Part shown: positions 7,873 through 16,921 of the stretch, one piece after another
How positions within the stretch are numbered: the first letter of the stretch is position 1
How the letters are laid out: each line of letters begins with the position of its first letter
Origin: Fodinibacter sp963763015
GTDB lineage: Bacteria > Actinomycetota > Actinomycetes > Actinomycetales > Dermatophilaceae
Assembly: GCA_963763015.1 (NCBI GenBank)
Contig: CAVXML010000009.1
Coordinates: 372,001 to 436,000 of the forward strand
Reading direction: 5' to 3'
DNA: 64,000 nt
Made by a program: the position numbers and the translations under genes
Notes under the pieces: generated by a model
The model's input: the letters and a program-made list of their open reading frames with translations, nothing else
Databases searched by the model: none
Told to the model about the DNA's origin: nothing

Positions 7873-9405
7873 CTACCCAGGTTCGTCGAGGAGTCCGTGC
7901 TGCATGGCGAAGAGCGCAGCACCGGCGCGCGTGGAGGCGCCGATCTTGAGGTAGATGTCCTGCACGTGGTGCTCGGCGGTGCGCCCGGAGATGACGAGGT
8001 GCTGCGCGATCTGCCGGTTCGAGAGACCACCGGCGATGAGCCGGAGTACCTCGACCTGGCGTTCGGTGAGGCCGGCCGGCCGCGGGCGACGTGCCCCGGC
8101 GCGCTGGCCGGCGACGTCGAGGACCGCCGCAACGGCGTCACCGTCGAGCCGGCCAGCCCGTGCCTCGCCCCGCAGTCGCCCGGCGGCCTCGGAGGCAGCC
8201 AGCGCCCGGCGGTGTGGCCGCTCCTCGACGAGGCTCCGATACTCATCGGCCGCCGCCAGGACGCGTGAGGGCATCGCCAGCTGGGCGCCGGTGAGCCCGC
8301 GGTGGTACCCGCTGCCGTCGCAGCGCTCGTGGTGCTGGCCGACGAGTCGTGCGATGTCGGCGAGGGCCGGCGTCCGCGAGAGGATGCGCTCGCCGTGGTA
8401 CGGGTGCAGGCGGGCCTGGTCCCGCTCGGTGGCCGTCAGGGCACCCGGCTTGTCCCAGATCCGGCTGGAGACCGCGACCCGGCCGATGTCGTGGAGGTAC
8501 CCGGCGACCCGAACCGACTGGGCCTGCCGATGCAGGCCGAGACCGCCCGCGGCCGCCGACGCCAGCTCGGCGACGCCCGCGGAGTGCCCCTGCAGCCACG
8601 GGCTCTTGAGGTCGGCCAGGCTTCCGAACGTCCGGGCGACCGCCTCAACCTGGGTGTCGTCGACGAGGCGGACCGGGTGGGGCTCCGACGCGAGCGCCTC
8701 CTCGAACGCATCCATGTCGGCGACATCCCCGACGAGCTCGTCGGCCCGGTGGAGGAAGACGTCGACGATCGTGGGGTCCAGGTACGTGCCGGCGCGGCGC
8801 CCCACCTGGGACACCGCCGCTGCCGTCCCTGCGGGCAGCGCGAACAGCACCGCCGTCGACGCCACGTGCACGAGCCGCGTGACCAGGGGGAGGGCCTCCC
8901 CCGCCACCGGCGGGTAGCCCGTGCCGTCCCACATCGCCAGCGCGTGGAAGAGGTTCGACTGCACCGACTGCGGGAGCCCGAGCCAGGCGGAGGCGTCCCG
9001 CGCCACCTCGCACGTGGCCGCTGGGCCTGCGGCATCCGCCCGTCTGCCCGTCGTCAGGGCGGTCGCGACGACTCGTGCCCTGGACCTGCCCGTCGCCTGG
9101 GCGAGCCCGGGGACCCAGGTGCGCCAGACGTCCCCCCGGTCGGCGAAGTCCGTGAGGAACGCCAGACGCACGAAGGCGATGTCGTCACCCCAGATCTGCG
9201 CGCCCTCGTGGGTATAGGCGGTGCACCCGAGGTGCTGGAGCAGCGAGGTGTACAGGACGTCCCTGACCTGGTCGTCGGGGCACCCGACCGCGCGGGCGAG
9301 GCGCGTCGCCACCACGCTGCGCTTGAGCGACTCCTCGAGTGGGGCGCCGGTACCGACGTCGGTGGCCAGCGACAGCCCGCCCAGGAGCCCGAGCAGGCGG
9401 AACAT
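7873..9405 (-). CDS. HD-GYP-like domain protein with C-terminal LuxR-type DNA-binding domain
   Basis: A 510-residue protein. A predicted start at ATG 9405 gives MFRLLGLLGGLSLATDVG. A first degenerate HD-GYP-like half (about 1-240) contains HALAMWDGTGYPPVAG. A second half has GHSAGVAEL at 273, the HD pair in YLHDIGRV (about 303-310), LHPYHGERIL, and HHERCDGSGYHRG (about 356-368), which is the GYP signature with His for Pro. A LuxR helix-turn-helix follows at about 446-505 (LTERQVEVLRLIAGGLSNRQ). The likely role is a transcription regulator tied to a phosphohydrolase or cyclic-dinucleotide sensor. Catalysis on c-di-GMP is unproven. It probably forms a unit with the downstream MFS gene. Confidence 0.85.
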   Translation of the reverse strand: MFRLLGLLGGLSLATDVGTGAPLEESLKRSVVATRLARAVGCPDDQVRDVLYTSLLQHLGCTAYTHEGAQIWGDDIAFVRLAFLTDFADRGDVWRTWVPGLAQATGRSRARVVATALTTGRRADAAGPAATCEVARDASAWLGLPQSVQSNLFHALAMWDGTGYPPVAGEALPLVTRLVHVASTAVLFALPAGTAAAVSQVGRRAGTYLDPTIVDVFLHRADELVGDVADMDAFEEALASEPHPVRLVDDTQVEAVARTFGSLADLKSPWLQGHSAGVAELASAAAGGLGLHRQAQSVRVAGYLHDIGRVAVSSRIWDKPGALTATERDQARLHPYHGERILSRTPALADIARLVGQHHERCDGSGYHRGLTGAQLAMPSRVLAAADEYRSLVEERPHRRALAASEAAGRLRGEARAGRLDGDAVAAVLDVAGQRAGARRPRPAGLTERQVEVLRLIAGGLSNRQIAQHLVISGRTAEHHVQDIYLKIGASTRAGAALFAMQHGLLDEPG

Positions 9406-9466
9406 GCCACCACGGTGGCACACCGGACGGCGCGGCGTCCCGGTGCCTGCGGTCCCGGCTGCGACC

Positions 9467-10993
9467 CTAGGCGCCGGGGTCGCCGTTGCGGGCCAGTGCC
9501 TCGAGGAGGGACGCGGCATCCGGCGCCGACCGAACGAGGTCGCCGATGCCCTCCTCGGTGCCCTTGAGGGGCTCGAGCATCGGAACCCGCTGGAGCGTCC
9601 GCTGGCCCGCGACGTCGAAGATCACCGAGTCCCACGAGGCCGCCACGACGTCATCCGGGAAGCGCCGCAGGCAGGTGCCCCGGAACCAGGCCCGGGTGTC
9701 GGTGGGCGGCTCCTCGACCGCGCGCCGCACGTCGGCCTCGTCGACGAGCACCTCGAGACGCCCGGTGGCGACCAGCCGGTGGGCCAGCCCACGGTCGGCG
9801 CGCACGTCGGACCACTGCAGGTCCACCGCCTTGAGCCGCGGGTCTCCCCAGCCGAGGCCGTCCCGCTCCCTGTAGCCCTCGAGGACCGCGAGCTTCGCCA
9901 CCCAGTCGACCTCCCGGCGGGCCTCCATGGGGTCACGGCCGAGGCGGTCCAGCACCGTGCCCCACCAGTGCATGACCTCCTGGGTGTCGGCGTCCGGCGC
10001 GCCGCCGGAGCGGTCGTCGACGAACGCCGCCGCCCGGTCGTGGTACTCCCAGAGCAGCTCCAGCGCGGTCATCCGACGTCCGTCGGCCAGCTCGACCTTC
10101 GCCGAGAGGGTGGGGTCGTGGGAGACCTCCTGCAGGGTCGCGACCGGCCGCCGCACCGAGAGGTCGTCGCGCAGGGCGTCCGCCTCGATCATCGCGAGGA
10201 CGAGCGAGGTCGTGCCCATCTTGAGGAGGTTCGCGACGTCGCAGTGGTTCGCGTCACCCAGGATGACGTGGAGGCGCCGGTAGCGGTCCGCGACGGCGTG
10301 CGGCTCGTCGCGGGTGTTGATGATCGGGCGCTTGAGCGTCGTCTCGAGCCCCACCTCCACCTCGAAGAAGTCGCTGCGCTGGGCGATCTGGTACCCGGCG
10401 GTGCGCGAGTCGACCCCGATGCCGACCCGCCCGGAGCCGCACATGACCTGGCGGACGACGAAGAACGGCGTGAGGTGGCGCACGATGTTCGCGAAGGGGG
10501 TCGAGCGGGCCATGAGGTAGTTCTCGTGCGTGCCGTACGACGCGCCCTTGCCGTCGGTGTTGTTCTTGTAGAGGTTCACCCCGGGTGGCACGGTGGCCAG
10601 GCGGGCCACCGCCTCGCGCATGACCAGCTCGCCGGCCCGGTCCCAGGTCACCGCCGCTCGGGGGGAGGTGACCTCCGGTGACGAGTACTCCGGATGGGCG
10701 TGGTCGACGTAGAGCCGGGCTCCGTTGGTGAGCACCACGTTGGCCAGGGTCGGGTCCTCGACGTCGGTGAGCTGGCTCGGGTGCGCCAGCCCCCGCCCCA
10801 TGTCGAACCCGCGCGCGTCCCGCAGGGGTGCCTCGTCGGCGTAGTCCCAGCTGGCCCGGGCGGGCCGGATGCCGCGCGAGGCGGCATACGCCGTCACGAC
10901 GTCGCCCGAGGCGACCATCGGGTTCGCGGCGGGGTCGCCGGGCACGACGATGCCGTACTCCGTCTCGACCCCCATGACCCGGCGCACGCTCAT
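9467..10993 (-). CDS. dop: Depupylase/deamidase Dop
   Basis: A 508-residue PafA paralogue that deamidates the C-terminal Gln of Pup and removes Pup from conjugates. Its ligase-like fold shows GVETEYGIVVPGD at the N-terminus, YVDHAHPEYSSPE with the catalytic Asp loop, NLYKNNTDGKGASYGTHENYL, IINTRDEPHAVADRYRRLHVI and LGDANHCDVANLLK. The residues following VETEYGI match the Dop-type extended loop (about 45-85, DEAPLRDARGFDMGRG), which PafA lacks. It is divergent from the esterase gene with 20 bases between starts. Dop is needed here because Pup ends in Gln. Confidence 0.96.
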   Translation of the reverse strand: MSVRRVMGVETEYGIVVPGDPAANPMVASGDVVTAYAASRGIRPARASWDYADEAPLRDARGFDMGRGLAHPSQLTDVEDPTLANVVLTNGARLYVDHAHPEYSSPEVTSPRAAVTWDRAGELVMREAVARLATVPPGVNLYKNNTDGKGASYGTHENYLMARSTPFANIVRHLTPFFVVRQVMCGSGRVGIGVDSRTAGYQIAQRSDFFEVEVGLETTLKRPIINTRDEPHAVADRYRRLHVILGDANHCDVANLLKMGTTSLVLAMIEADALRDDLSVRRPVATLQEVSHDPTLSAKVELADGRRMTALELLWEYHDRAAAFVDDRSGGAPDADTQEVMHWWGTVLDRLGRDPMEARREVDWVAKLAVLEGYRERDGLGWGDPRLKAVDLQWSDVRADRGLAHRLVATGRLEVLVDEADVRRAVEEPPTDTRAWFRGTCLRRFPDDVVAASWDSVIFDVAGQRTLQRVPMLEPLKGTEEGIGDLVRSAPDAASLLEALARNGDPGA

Positions 10994-11013
10994 GACTCGA
11001 CCATACTGACCGC

Positions 11014-12006
11014 GTGCGCGACTACCGCGGGATGTCCCCCCTCACCACCATCGTCGCGGCGTACAAGGACGCCACCCGGCGGCCGGTGGAGTCCCTGGAC
11101 CACGACGGCATCCAGTCCTCGCGGGCCTCGGTGCGGCCGACGAACCGCCTCTACGCCGCGGTCACCGGCACCGCACACCCGCAGGTGGGCATCACCTACG
11201 GCACCGCGCCGGCCCGCGACGACCACGAGATCCCGCTGCGGATCTACCGTCCCCGGGCACTCGCCGACAGCCGGACCGACGTCCCGGTCGTGCTGTGGTT
11301 CCACGGTGGCGGCTGGGTCCTCGGCAACCTCGTCGACTACGACCCGCTGTGCAGCGTCGTGGCGGCCGAGGTCGGGTGCGTCGTCGTGTCCGTCGACTAC
11401 CGGATGGCCCCCGAGCACCGCGCTCCCACGGCCGCCCACGACTGCGTGGACGCCACGACCTGGGTCGCGGTCAACGGCGACGTGCTCCGTGCCGACACCA
11501 GCCGGATGGCGGTGGCCGGCGACTCCGCCGGCGGCAACCTGGCCGCCGTCGTGGCCCAGGTGCTTCGCGACCACGGCGACACCCGCCTGCGGCACCAGGC
11601 GCTGATCTACCCCGCGACCGACCTCACGATGGCCTCGCCGTCGATCACCGAGCACGCCAACGCCCCGGTCCTCACCGCGCGCTCCGTGAACGCCTTCCGC
11701 GACCACTACGTGCGTCCGGGGCACGACCTGCGCGACCCGCTCGTCTCGCCGCTGTTCGGCGACCTCGCCGGGTTGCCCCCGGCGCTGATCCAGACCGCCG
11801 AGCTCGACCCCATCCGGGACGACGGGGTCCGCTACGCCGAGGCCCTCCGGGATGCCGGGGTGCCGGTTCGGCTGACCACCTACCTCCGGGTACCGCACGG
11901 CTTCGCGTCCTTCCCCTTCGCCACACCGATCGGCCGCCAGCACCGCCTCGAGCTGGTCACCGAGCTCGCGACCGCGCTGCGCCGCCCGGACCCCCCGATA
12001 GGCTGA
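11014..12006 (+). CDS. Alpha/beta-hydrolase of the hormone-sensitive-lipase family
   Basis: A 330-residue putative carboxylesterase. The HSL-family oxyanion motif is present as WFHGGGWVLG (about 93-102). The nucleophile elbow is GDSAGGNLA (about 169-177, Ser in the middle). The acid is in AELDPIRDDG and the catalytic His is in VPHGFASF near the C-terminus. It therefore has a full Ser-Asp-His triad. There is no signal peptide. The GTG start at 11014 follows CATACT by about seven bases, consistent with a leaderless transcript. It ends four bases before the PRPP-synthetase-like gene, so the two are probably an operon, inserted between dop and mpa. Confidence 0.88.
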   Translation: MRDYRGMSPLTTIVAAYKDATRRPVESLDHDGIQSSRASVRPTNRLYAAVTGTAHPQVGITYGTAPARDDHEIPLRIYRPRALADSRTDVPVVLWFHGGGWVLGNLVDYDPLCSVVAAEVGCVVVSVDYRMAPEHRAPTAAHDCVDATTWVAVNGDVLRADTSRMAVAGDSAGGNLAAVVAQVLRDHGDTRLRHQALIYPATDLTMASPSITEHANAPVLTARSVNAFRDHYVRPGHDLRDPLVSPLFGDLAGLPPALIQTAELDPIRDDGVRYAEALRDAGVPVRLTTYLRVPHGFASFPFATPIGRQHRLELVTELATALRRPDPPIG

Positions 12007-12010
12007 CGGC

Positions 12011-13003
12011 ATGCGGGAGGTCGTGGTGTTCTCCGGGTCCGCCCATCGCTCCCTCGCCGAGCGGATCTGCCGCGAGCTCGGGGTGACCCTCTCCCAGGTC
12101 CACATCAGCCGGTTCAGCAACGACTGCCTCCAGGTGCAGCTTCTCGCGAACTGCCGGCAGCGCGACGTCTACATCGTCCAGCCCCTCGTCCCCCCGACGC
12201 AGGACTCGCTCATGGAGCTCCTGCTCATGATCGACGCCGCCCGCGGCGCCTCGTCCGGCATGATCACCGCCGTCATCCCGCACTTCGCCTACGCGCGCAG
12301 TGACAAGAAGGATGCCTCGCGCATCTCCTACGGCGGTCGTCTCGTCGCCGACCTCATCGCCACCGCCGGCGCCGACCGGGTGCTCACGATGAACCTGCAC
12401 GCGCCGCAGGTGCACGGGTTCTTCTCGGTACCGGTGGACCACCTCACCGCCCTCGGGGTGCTCGCGGACCACTTCCGCGACCAGGACGTCGACGGGTCGG
12501 TCGTCGTGTCGCCGGACCTCGGCAACGCCAAGGACGCGACCCAGTTCTCCCGTCTGCTGGGACTTCCCGTGGCGGCGGGGTCCAAGCGCCGCCTCTCCGA
12601 CGACCGCGTGATCATCGACTCCATCGTGGGAGACGTGGGGGGCCGGCGAGCCATCATCCTCGACGACGAGATCGCCACCGGCGGCTCCATCGTCGAGCTG
12701 CTCGACCGGCTGGCCGACCAGGGGGTCACGCAGGCAGCGGTGGCCTGCACGCACGGGCTCTTCGCCGGCAAGGCCGTCGAGCGCCTCCGGGGCCACCCGA
12801 TGGTCACCGAGGTCATCACGACCGACACGGTCCCAGCACCCCAAGGATGGCCCGAGCTGCGCGTGCGGTCCGTGGCCGGGCTGATCGCCGAGGCGATCAC
12901 GCGGATCCACGAGGGCGAGTCGGTCTCCAGCCTCTTCGACGGTGTCGACCCCACCCACGCGCCGCCGCGGCAGCGCTCGCTGTTCGACCGCGTCGGGTCC
13001 TGA
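12011..13003 (+). CDS. Ribose-phosphate pyrophosphokinase-like protein (divergent PRPP loop)
   Basis: A 330-residue protein with the two-domain phosphoribosyltransferase fold of PRPP synthetases. Matches to Prs are DVYIVQPLVPPTQDSLMELL, IPHFAYARSDKK (flexible loop), DRVLTMNLHAPQVHGFF (metal and ATP site) and VVVSPDLGNAKDA. The PRPP-binding loop reads IILDDEIATGGSI, whereas canonical enzymes have DDxxDTxGT: the second Asp is replaced by Ala and the Thr after Gly by Ser. The N-terminal FSNDCLQVQL replaces the usual FSDGE. It could be a low-activity or specialised PRPP synthetase or a regulatory paralogue. The partner gene is an HSL esterase four bases upstream. Confidence 0.82.
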   Translation: MREVVVFSGSAHRSLAERICRELGVTLSQVHISRFSNDCLQVQLLANCRQRDVYIVQPLVPPTQDSLMELLLMIDAARGASSGMITAVIPHFAYARSDKKDASRISYGGRLVADLIATAGADRVLTMNLHAPQVHGFFSVPVDHLTALGVLADHFRDQDVDGSVVVSPDLGNAKDATQFSRLLGLPVAAGSKRRLSDDRVIIDSIVGDVGGRRAIILDDEIATGGSIVELLDRLADQGVTQAAVACTHGLFAGKAVERLRGHPMVTEVITTDTVPAPQGWPELRVRSVAGLIAEAITRIHEGESVSSLFDGVDPTHAPPRQRSLFDRVGS

Positions 13004-13021
13004 CGGTGTGGCGCGCCCCGC

Positions 13022-14773
13022 TCAGAGGTACTGGCCGGTGTTGGCGACCGTGTTGATCGACTTGCCCGGCTCGGTGCCTTCCTTGGTCTTGATGAGCGTG
13101 CGGATGTAGACGATCCGCTCACCCTTCTTCCCGGAGATGCGGGCCCAGTCGTCGGGGTTCGTCGTGTTGGGAAGGTCCTCGTTCTCGCGGAACTCGTCGG
13201 TGCACGACTGGAGGAGGTGCTCCACCCGCAGACCTCGCTGGCCGGTGTCGAGGAAGTCCTTGATCGCCATCTTCTTGGCGCGGTCGACGATGTTCTGGAT
13301 CATGGCGCCGGAGTTGAAGTCCTTGAAGTAGAGGATCTCCTTGTCGCCTCCGGCGTAGGTGACCTCGAGGAAGCGGTTCTCCTCCTCCTCGGTGTACATC
13401 CGCAGCACGACGGCGTCGATCATCGCCAGCACCGTGGCCTCCGGCGACCCGCCGTTCTGCTCCACGTCGTCGGGGTGCAGCGGAAGGGTCGCCGTCAGGT
13501 ACTTCGCGAAGATGTCGCGCGCGGCCTCGGCGTCGGGGCGCTCGATCTTGATCTTCACGTCGAGCCGGCCGGGCCGCAGGATCGCGGGGTCGATCATGTC
13601 CTCGCGGTTCGAGGCGCCGATGACGATGACGTTCTCGAGCCCCTCGACGCCGTCGATCTCGGAGAGGAGCTGCGGCACGATCGTCGTCTCCACGTCGGAG
13701 GAGACGCCCGAGCCCCTGGTGCGGAACAGCGACTCCATCTCGTCGAAGAACACGACGACCGGGTAGCCCTCGTTCGACTTCTCGCGGGCCCTCTGGAAGA
13801 TCAGCCGGATGTGCCGCTCGGTCTCGCCGACGTACTTGTTGAGCAGCTCGGGGCCCTTGATGTTGAGGAAGTAGGACTTCCCCGGCTCGCGGCCCTCCTT
13901 CTCGGCGACCTTGCGTGCGAGGGATGCCGCGACCGCCTTGGCGATCATCGTCTTGCCACAGCCCGGGGGGCCGTACAGGAGGACGCCCTTGGGCGGCTTG
14001 AGCTCGTGCTCTGTGTAGAGGTCGGGGTGGAGGTACGGAAGCTCGACGGCATCCCGGATGGCCTCGATCTGCCCCGTGAGCCCGCCGATGTCGGTGTAGT
14101 CGATGTCGGGGACCTCCTCGAGCACCAGGTCGGCGACCTCGGCCTTGGGGATCCGCTCGAACACGAAGCCGGAGCGCGACTCGAGCAGGAGCGCGTCACC
14201 GGCCCGGATCGTGGTGCCGTCGAGCGAGGCGGCCACCCGGCACACCCGCTCCTCGTCGGCCTGCGCCACCACCAGCACCCGGCCGTCGTCGAGGATCTCC
14301 TTGCACAGGACGACCTCGCCGGTCGTCTCGTACCCGTGCGCCGCAACGACGTTCATCGCCTCGTTCAGCATCACCTCGCGGCCCGGCACGAGGGCACCGT
14401 CCTCCACCGACGGGCTCACCGCCACGTGCATCTTCCGGCCGCTCGTGAGGATGTCCGCGGTGCCCCCGTCGAAGACCTCGAGGACGATGCCGTACGCGGC
14501 CGGCGGCTGAGCCAGCCGGTCGACCTCGGACTTGAGGGTGACGATCTGCTCGCGCGCGTCGCGCAAGGTCCGGACCAGCCGCTCGTTCTGGGCGGACAGG
14601 GTCGAGAGCTGGGCCCGGTGCGAGGCGAGGTCGCGCTCGAGCGTGCGCAGCTTCTCCGGGGGCACCTGTCCGCGGGCGCGAAGGCTCGCGATCTCCGCCT
14701 CCAGCGACTCCCGCTCGGCCTCGAGGCGCTCGCGAGTGCCAGGCTGCTCTGACCTGGACTCGTCGGTGCTCAT
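13022..14773 (-). CDS. mpa: Proteasomal AAA+ ATPase Mpa/ARC
   Basis: A 583-residue hexameric unfoldase that recruits pupylated proteins and feeds them to the 20S core. The N-terminal coiled coil (about 12-88) binds Pup. Two OB-like regions follow (about 93-205). The AAA module has Walker A GPPGCGKT at 268-275, Walker B VVVFFDEM (about 325-332) and the arginine-finger region ILRPGRLD. The C-terminus ends in GQYL, the penultimate Tyr being the element that docks on the PrcA ring. It is minus-strand and convergent with the PRPP-synthetase-like gene (18 bases between stops). trmI starts its stop 22 bases upstream. Confidence 0.97.
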   Translation of the reverse strand: MSTDESRSEQPGTRERLEAERESLEAEIASLRARGQVPPEKLRTLERDLASHRAQLSTLSAQNERLVRTLRDAREQIVTLKSEVDRLAQPPAAYGIVLEVFDGGTADILTSGRKMHVAVSPSVEDGALVPGREVMLNEAMNVVAAHGYETTGEVVLCKEILDDGRVLVVAQADEERVCRVAASLDGTTIRAGDALLLESRSGFVFERIPKAEVADLVLEEVPDIDYTDIGGLTGQIEAIRDAVELPYLHPDLYTEHELKPPKGVLLYGPPGCGKTMIAKAVAASLARKVAEKEGREPGKSYFLNIKGPELLNKYVGETERHIRLIFQRAREKSNEGYPVVVFFDEMESLFRTRGSGVSSDVETTIVPQLLSEIDGVEGLENVIVIGASNREDMIDPAILRPGRLDVKIKIERPDAEAARDIFAKYLTATLPLHPDDVEQNGGSPEATVLAMIDAVVLRMYTEEEENRFLEVTYAGGDKEILYFKDFNSGAMIQNIVDRAKKMAIKDFLDTGQRGLRVEHLLQSCTDEFRENEDLPNTTNPDDWARISGKKGERIVYIRTLIKTKEGTEPGKSINTVANTGQYL

Positions 14774-14795
14774 GCTCGACGATAACCCGTGGCGG

Positions 14796-15797
14796 TCAGC
14801 TTGGCGCGGAGGTGTCCGTCACCGAACGGCGAAGCTTGCGCACGCGCTTCTCCGACGGGACCCGCTCGCCGACGGCCTCGGGGGTCCAGTCCTCCTCGAG
14901 CGCCTCCTCGCCGGACACGTACCCCCGACCCGGACGACGCTTGCGCAGCGGCGGGGGGACCCCGGGGGCCAGCCGCCGGGTCGTGATGAGGAAGCCGGTG
15001 TGGCCGTGCATCCGGTGCTGGGGGCGGACGGCGAGGCCCTCGAGGTGCCACCCTCGCACGAGCGACTCCCAGGCCTGCGGCTCGGTGAACGTCCCCGCGT
15101 CGCGCATCGCCTCGGCGACCTTCGAGAGCTGTGTCGCCGTGGCGACGTAGCAGATCAGCACCCCACCGGGTGCCAGAGCCTCGGCGACGACCTCCAGGCA
15201 CTCCCACGGGGCCAGCATGTCGAGGACGACCCGGTCGACCGAGCCGGGGGCCACAGCCGCGGGCAGCGCCTCGACGAGGTCGCCCACCGTGACCGTCCAC
15301 GCCGGGTGGTCGATGCCGAAGAAGTCGCGGGCGTTCGCCCTGGCGATGTCGGCGAAGTCCTCACGCCGCTCGAACGAGAGGACGCGGCCGGACTCGCCGA
15401 CCGCCCGGAGCAGCGACATCGACAGGGCGCCGGAGCCGACGCCCGCCTCGACGACCACGGCGCCCGGGAAGACGTCGGCCATCGTGACGATCTGACCCGC
15501 GTCCTTGGGGTAGACGACCGCCGCACCACGCGGCATGGACATGACGTAGTCGGACAGCAGCGGGCGCAGGGCGAGGTACTCGACACCGGCGGTGTTCGTG
15601 ACGGTGGACCCGTCCGGCATCCCGATGAGGTCGTCGTGGGAGAGGTGGCCGCGGTGGGTGTGGAACTGCTTGGCGGGGGTGAGCGTGATGGTGTGCAGGC
15701 GCCCCTTCGGGTCGGTGAGCTGCACCCGCTCTCCCGGGGCGAAGGGGCCGCGCCGCAGGGCGGCGCCGGTCGGGGTCGGCCCCGTGCCTGTCGTCAT
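14796..15797 (-). CDS. trmI: tRNA (adenine-N1)-methyltransferase TrmI
   Basis: A 333-residue SAM-dependent enzyme that methylates A58 (m1A) in the T loop of tRNA, as a tetramer in actinobacteria. The start is ATG 15797 (MTTGTGPTPTG). The N-terminal beta domain has RVQLTDPKGR and FHTHRGHLSHDDLIG. The Rossmann part has VVVEAGVGSGALSMSLL (motif I, about 105-121), VLSFERREDFA, and DRVVLDMLAPWE (about 179-190), the last being the typical TrmI catalytic stretch. The C-terminal tail is Arg/Lys-rich. It lies 22 bases upstream of mpa on the same strand, the same arrangement as Rv2118c near mpa in mycobacteria. Confidence 0.93.
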   Translation of the reverse strand: MTTGTGPTPTGAALRRGPFAPGERVQLTDPKGRLHTITLTPAKQFHTHRGHLSHDDLIGMPDGSTVTNTAGVEYLALRPLLSDYVMSMPRGAAVVYPKDAGQIVTMADVFPGAVVVEAGVGSGALSMSLLRAVGESGRVLSFERREDFADIARANARDFFGIDHPAWTVTVGDLVEALPAAVAPGSVDRVVLDMLAPWECLEVVAEALAPGGVLICYVATATQLSKVAEAMRDAGTFTEPQAWESLVRGWHLEGLAVRPQHRMHGHTGFLITTRRLAPGVPPPLRKRRPGRGYVSGEEALEEDWTPEAVGERVPSEKRVRKLRRSVTDTSAPS

Positions 15798-15808
15798 GGC
15801 GGCGAAGT

Positions 15809-16921
15809 CTAGTTGCGCCCGAGCACGGCCCCCGCGGCGGCGTTGAGCCGCTCGGAGGTCACCACGCCCCGCACGTCTCCCGCTCCCGTGACCACGACGA
15901 GGGGCTGACCCGTGGTGGCCAGGGCGCGCAGCAGGGGCTCCGTGGTGGAGCCGGGAGGTAGCTCCACCAGGCACTCGTCGGGGATGCGCACGACCAGGGA
16001 CCCCAACGGGGTGGAGGGGTCGAGGGAGGCGAGGTCCGGTGTGTCGCCCGACGGCTGCGGGAGGACGAGCGTGGGCAGCCCCCGCTCGTCGAGGGCCACC
16101 ACCTGCCGCCCGAGACCGACCAGCCCACCCACCGGGGTCGTCAGGGGCACGACCGCGACCGGGTCGAGGACGTCCTCCGGCCGGATCCGTGCCAGGAGCC
16201 GCTCGTAGGGCCCGCGTCGGATGGCGGCCGTCGCCCCGGACCACAGGATCCAGGCCATGACGCTCGCGAGGACCGCGTCGAGGACGTCGGGCGTCCCCCG
16301 GGCGAGCGGCACCGCGACGAACCACAGGACGAGCCCCACGGCGAGGAGTCGACCGCACCACCCGGCGACGACGAGGCCGAGGTCGCGACGCCCGGTGACC
16401 CGCCAGACGAGCGACTCCACGATCTGACCGCCGTCGAGCGGCAGGCCGGGAAGCAGGTTGAACACCGCGAGCAGCACGTTCAGGACGACGATCGATCGAC
16501 CGAACTCGGATGCCGGCCACGGCAGGAGCGCCGCGGCCAGCGCTCCGACTCCCGCGAGGCCGAGGTTGGCAAGCGGCCCACTGATCGCCACGACCGCCGC
16601 TCGACCCGGTGTGGTGCCCGTGCCGTCGTAGGCCGTGTGGCCGCCCCAGAGGGTCGCCACGATCCGGTGCACGCGGAACCCGAGCAGCCTGGCGCTCACC
16701 GCGTGCGCGACCTCGTGGCCGAGGACGGCGACGAGGATGCCCAGCACCAGCCAGACGGCGTACGCCAGGGCGGTGCCGGTGCCCAGGTCCCGGCCCGCCC
16801 GCCAGCCGGTCCAGGCGATGAACGCGGCGAGCAGCAGCCAGGTGCGGTCGAGGTAGACCGGCACACCGGCGACCCGGCCCAGGCGCACGGCGCCGGAGGG
16901 TGGGCGAGGCTGCGCGGACAT
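15809..16921 (-). CDS. Site-2 protease (M50) with C-terminal CBS-like region
   Basis: A 370-residue intramembrane zinc metalloprotease. MSAQPRPPSGAV at ATG 16921 is the likely start, although the frame extends ten codons further. The zinc motif HEVAHA lies in a transmembrane segment (VLGHEVAHAVSARLLGF), with GPLANLGLAG after it. The third ligand is in NLLPGLPLDGGQIVES. About five to six hydrophobic segments are visible in the first 240 residues. The C-terminal part (about 250-370) resembles a CBS pair (PLGSLVVRIPDE, LVVVTGAGDVRGVVTSE). M50B proteases cleave membrane-anchored regulators. The partner is unknown. The stop lies 11 bases before trmI. Confidence 0.9.
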   Translation of the reverse strand: MSAQPRPPSGAVRLGRVAGVPVYLDRTWLLLAAFIAWTGWRAGRDLGTGTALAYAVWLVLGILVAVLGHEVAHAVSARLLGFRVHRIVATLWGGHTAYDGTGTTPGRAAVVAISGPLANLGLAGVGALAAALLPWPASEFGRSIVVLNVLLAVFNLLPGLPLDGGQIVESLVWRVTGRRDLGLVVAGWCGRLLAVGLVLWFVAVPLARGTPDVLDAVLASVMAWILWSGATAAIRRGPYERLLARIRPEDVLDPVAVVPLTTPVGGLVGLGRQVVALDERGLPTLVLPQPSGDTPDLASLDPSTPLGSLVVRIPDECLVELPPGSTTEPLLRALATTGQPLVVVTGAGDVRGVVTSERLNAAAGAVLGRN

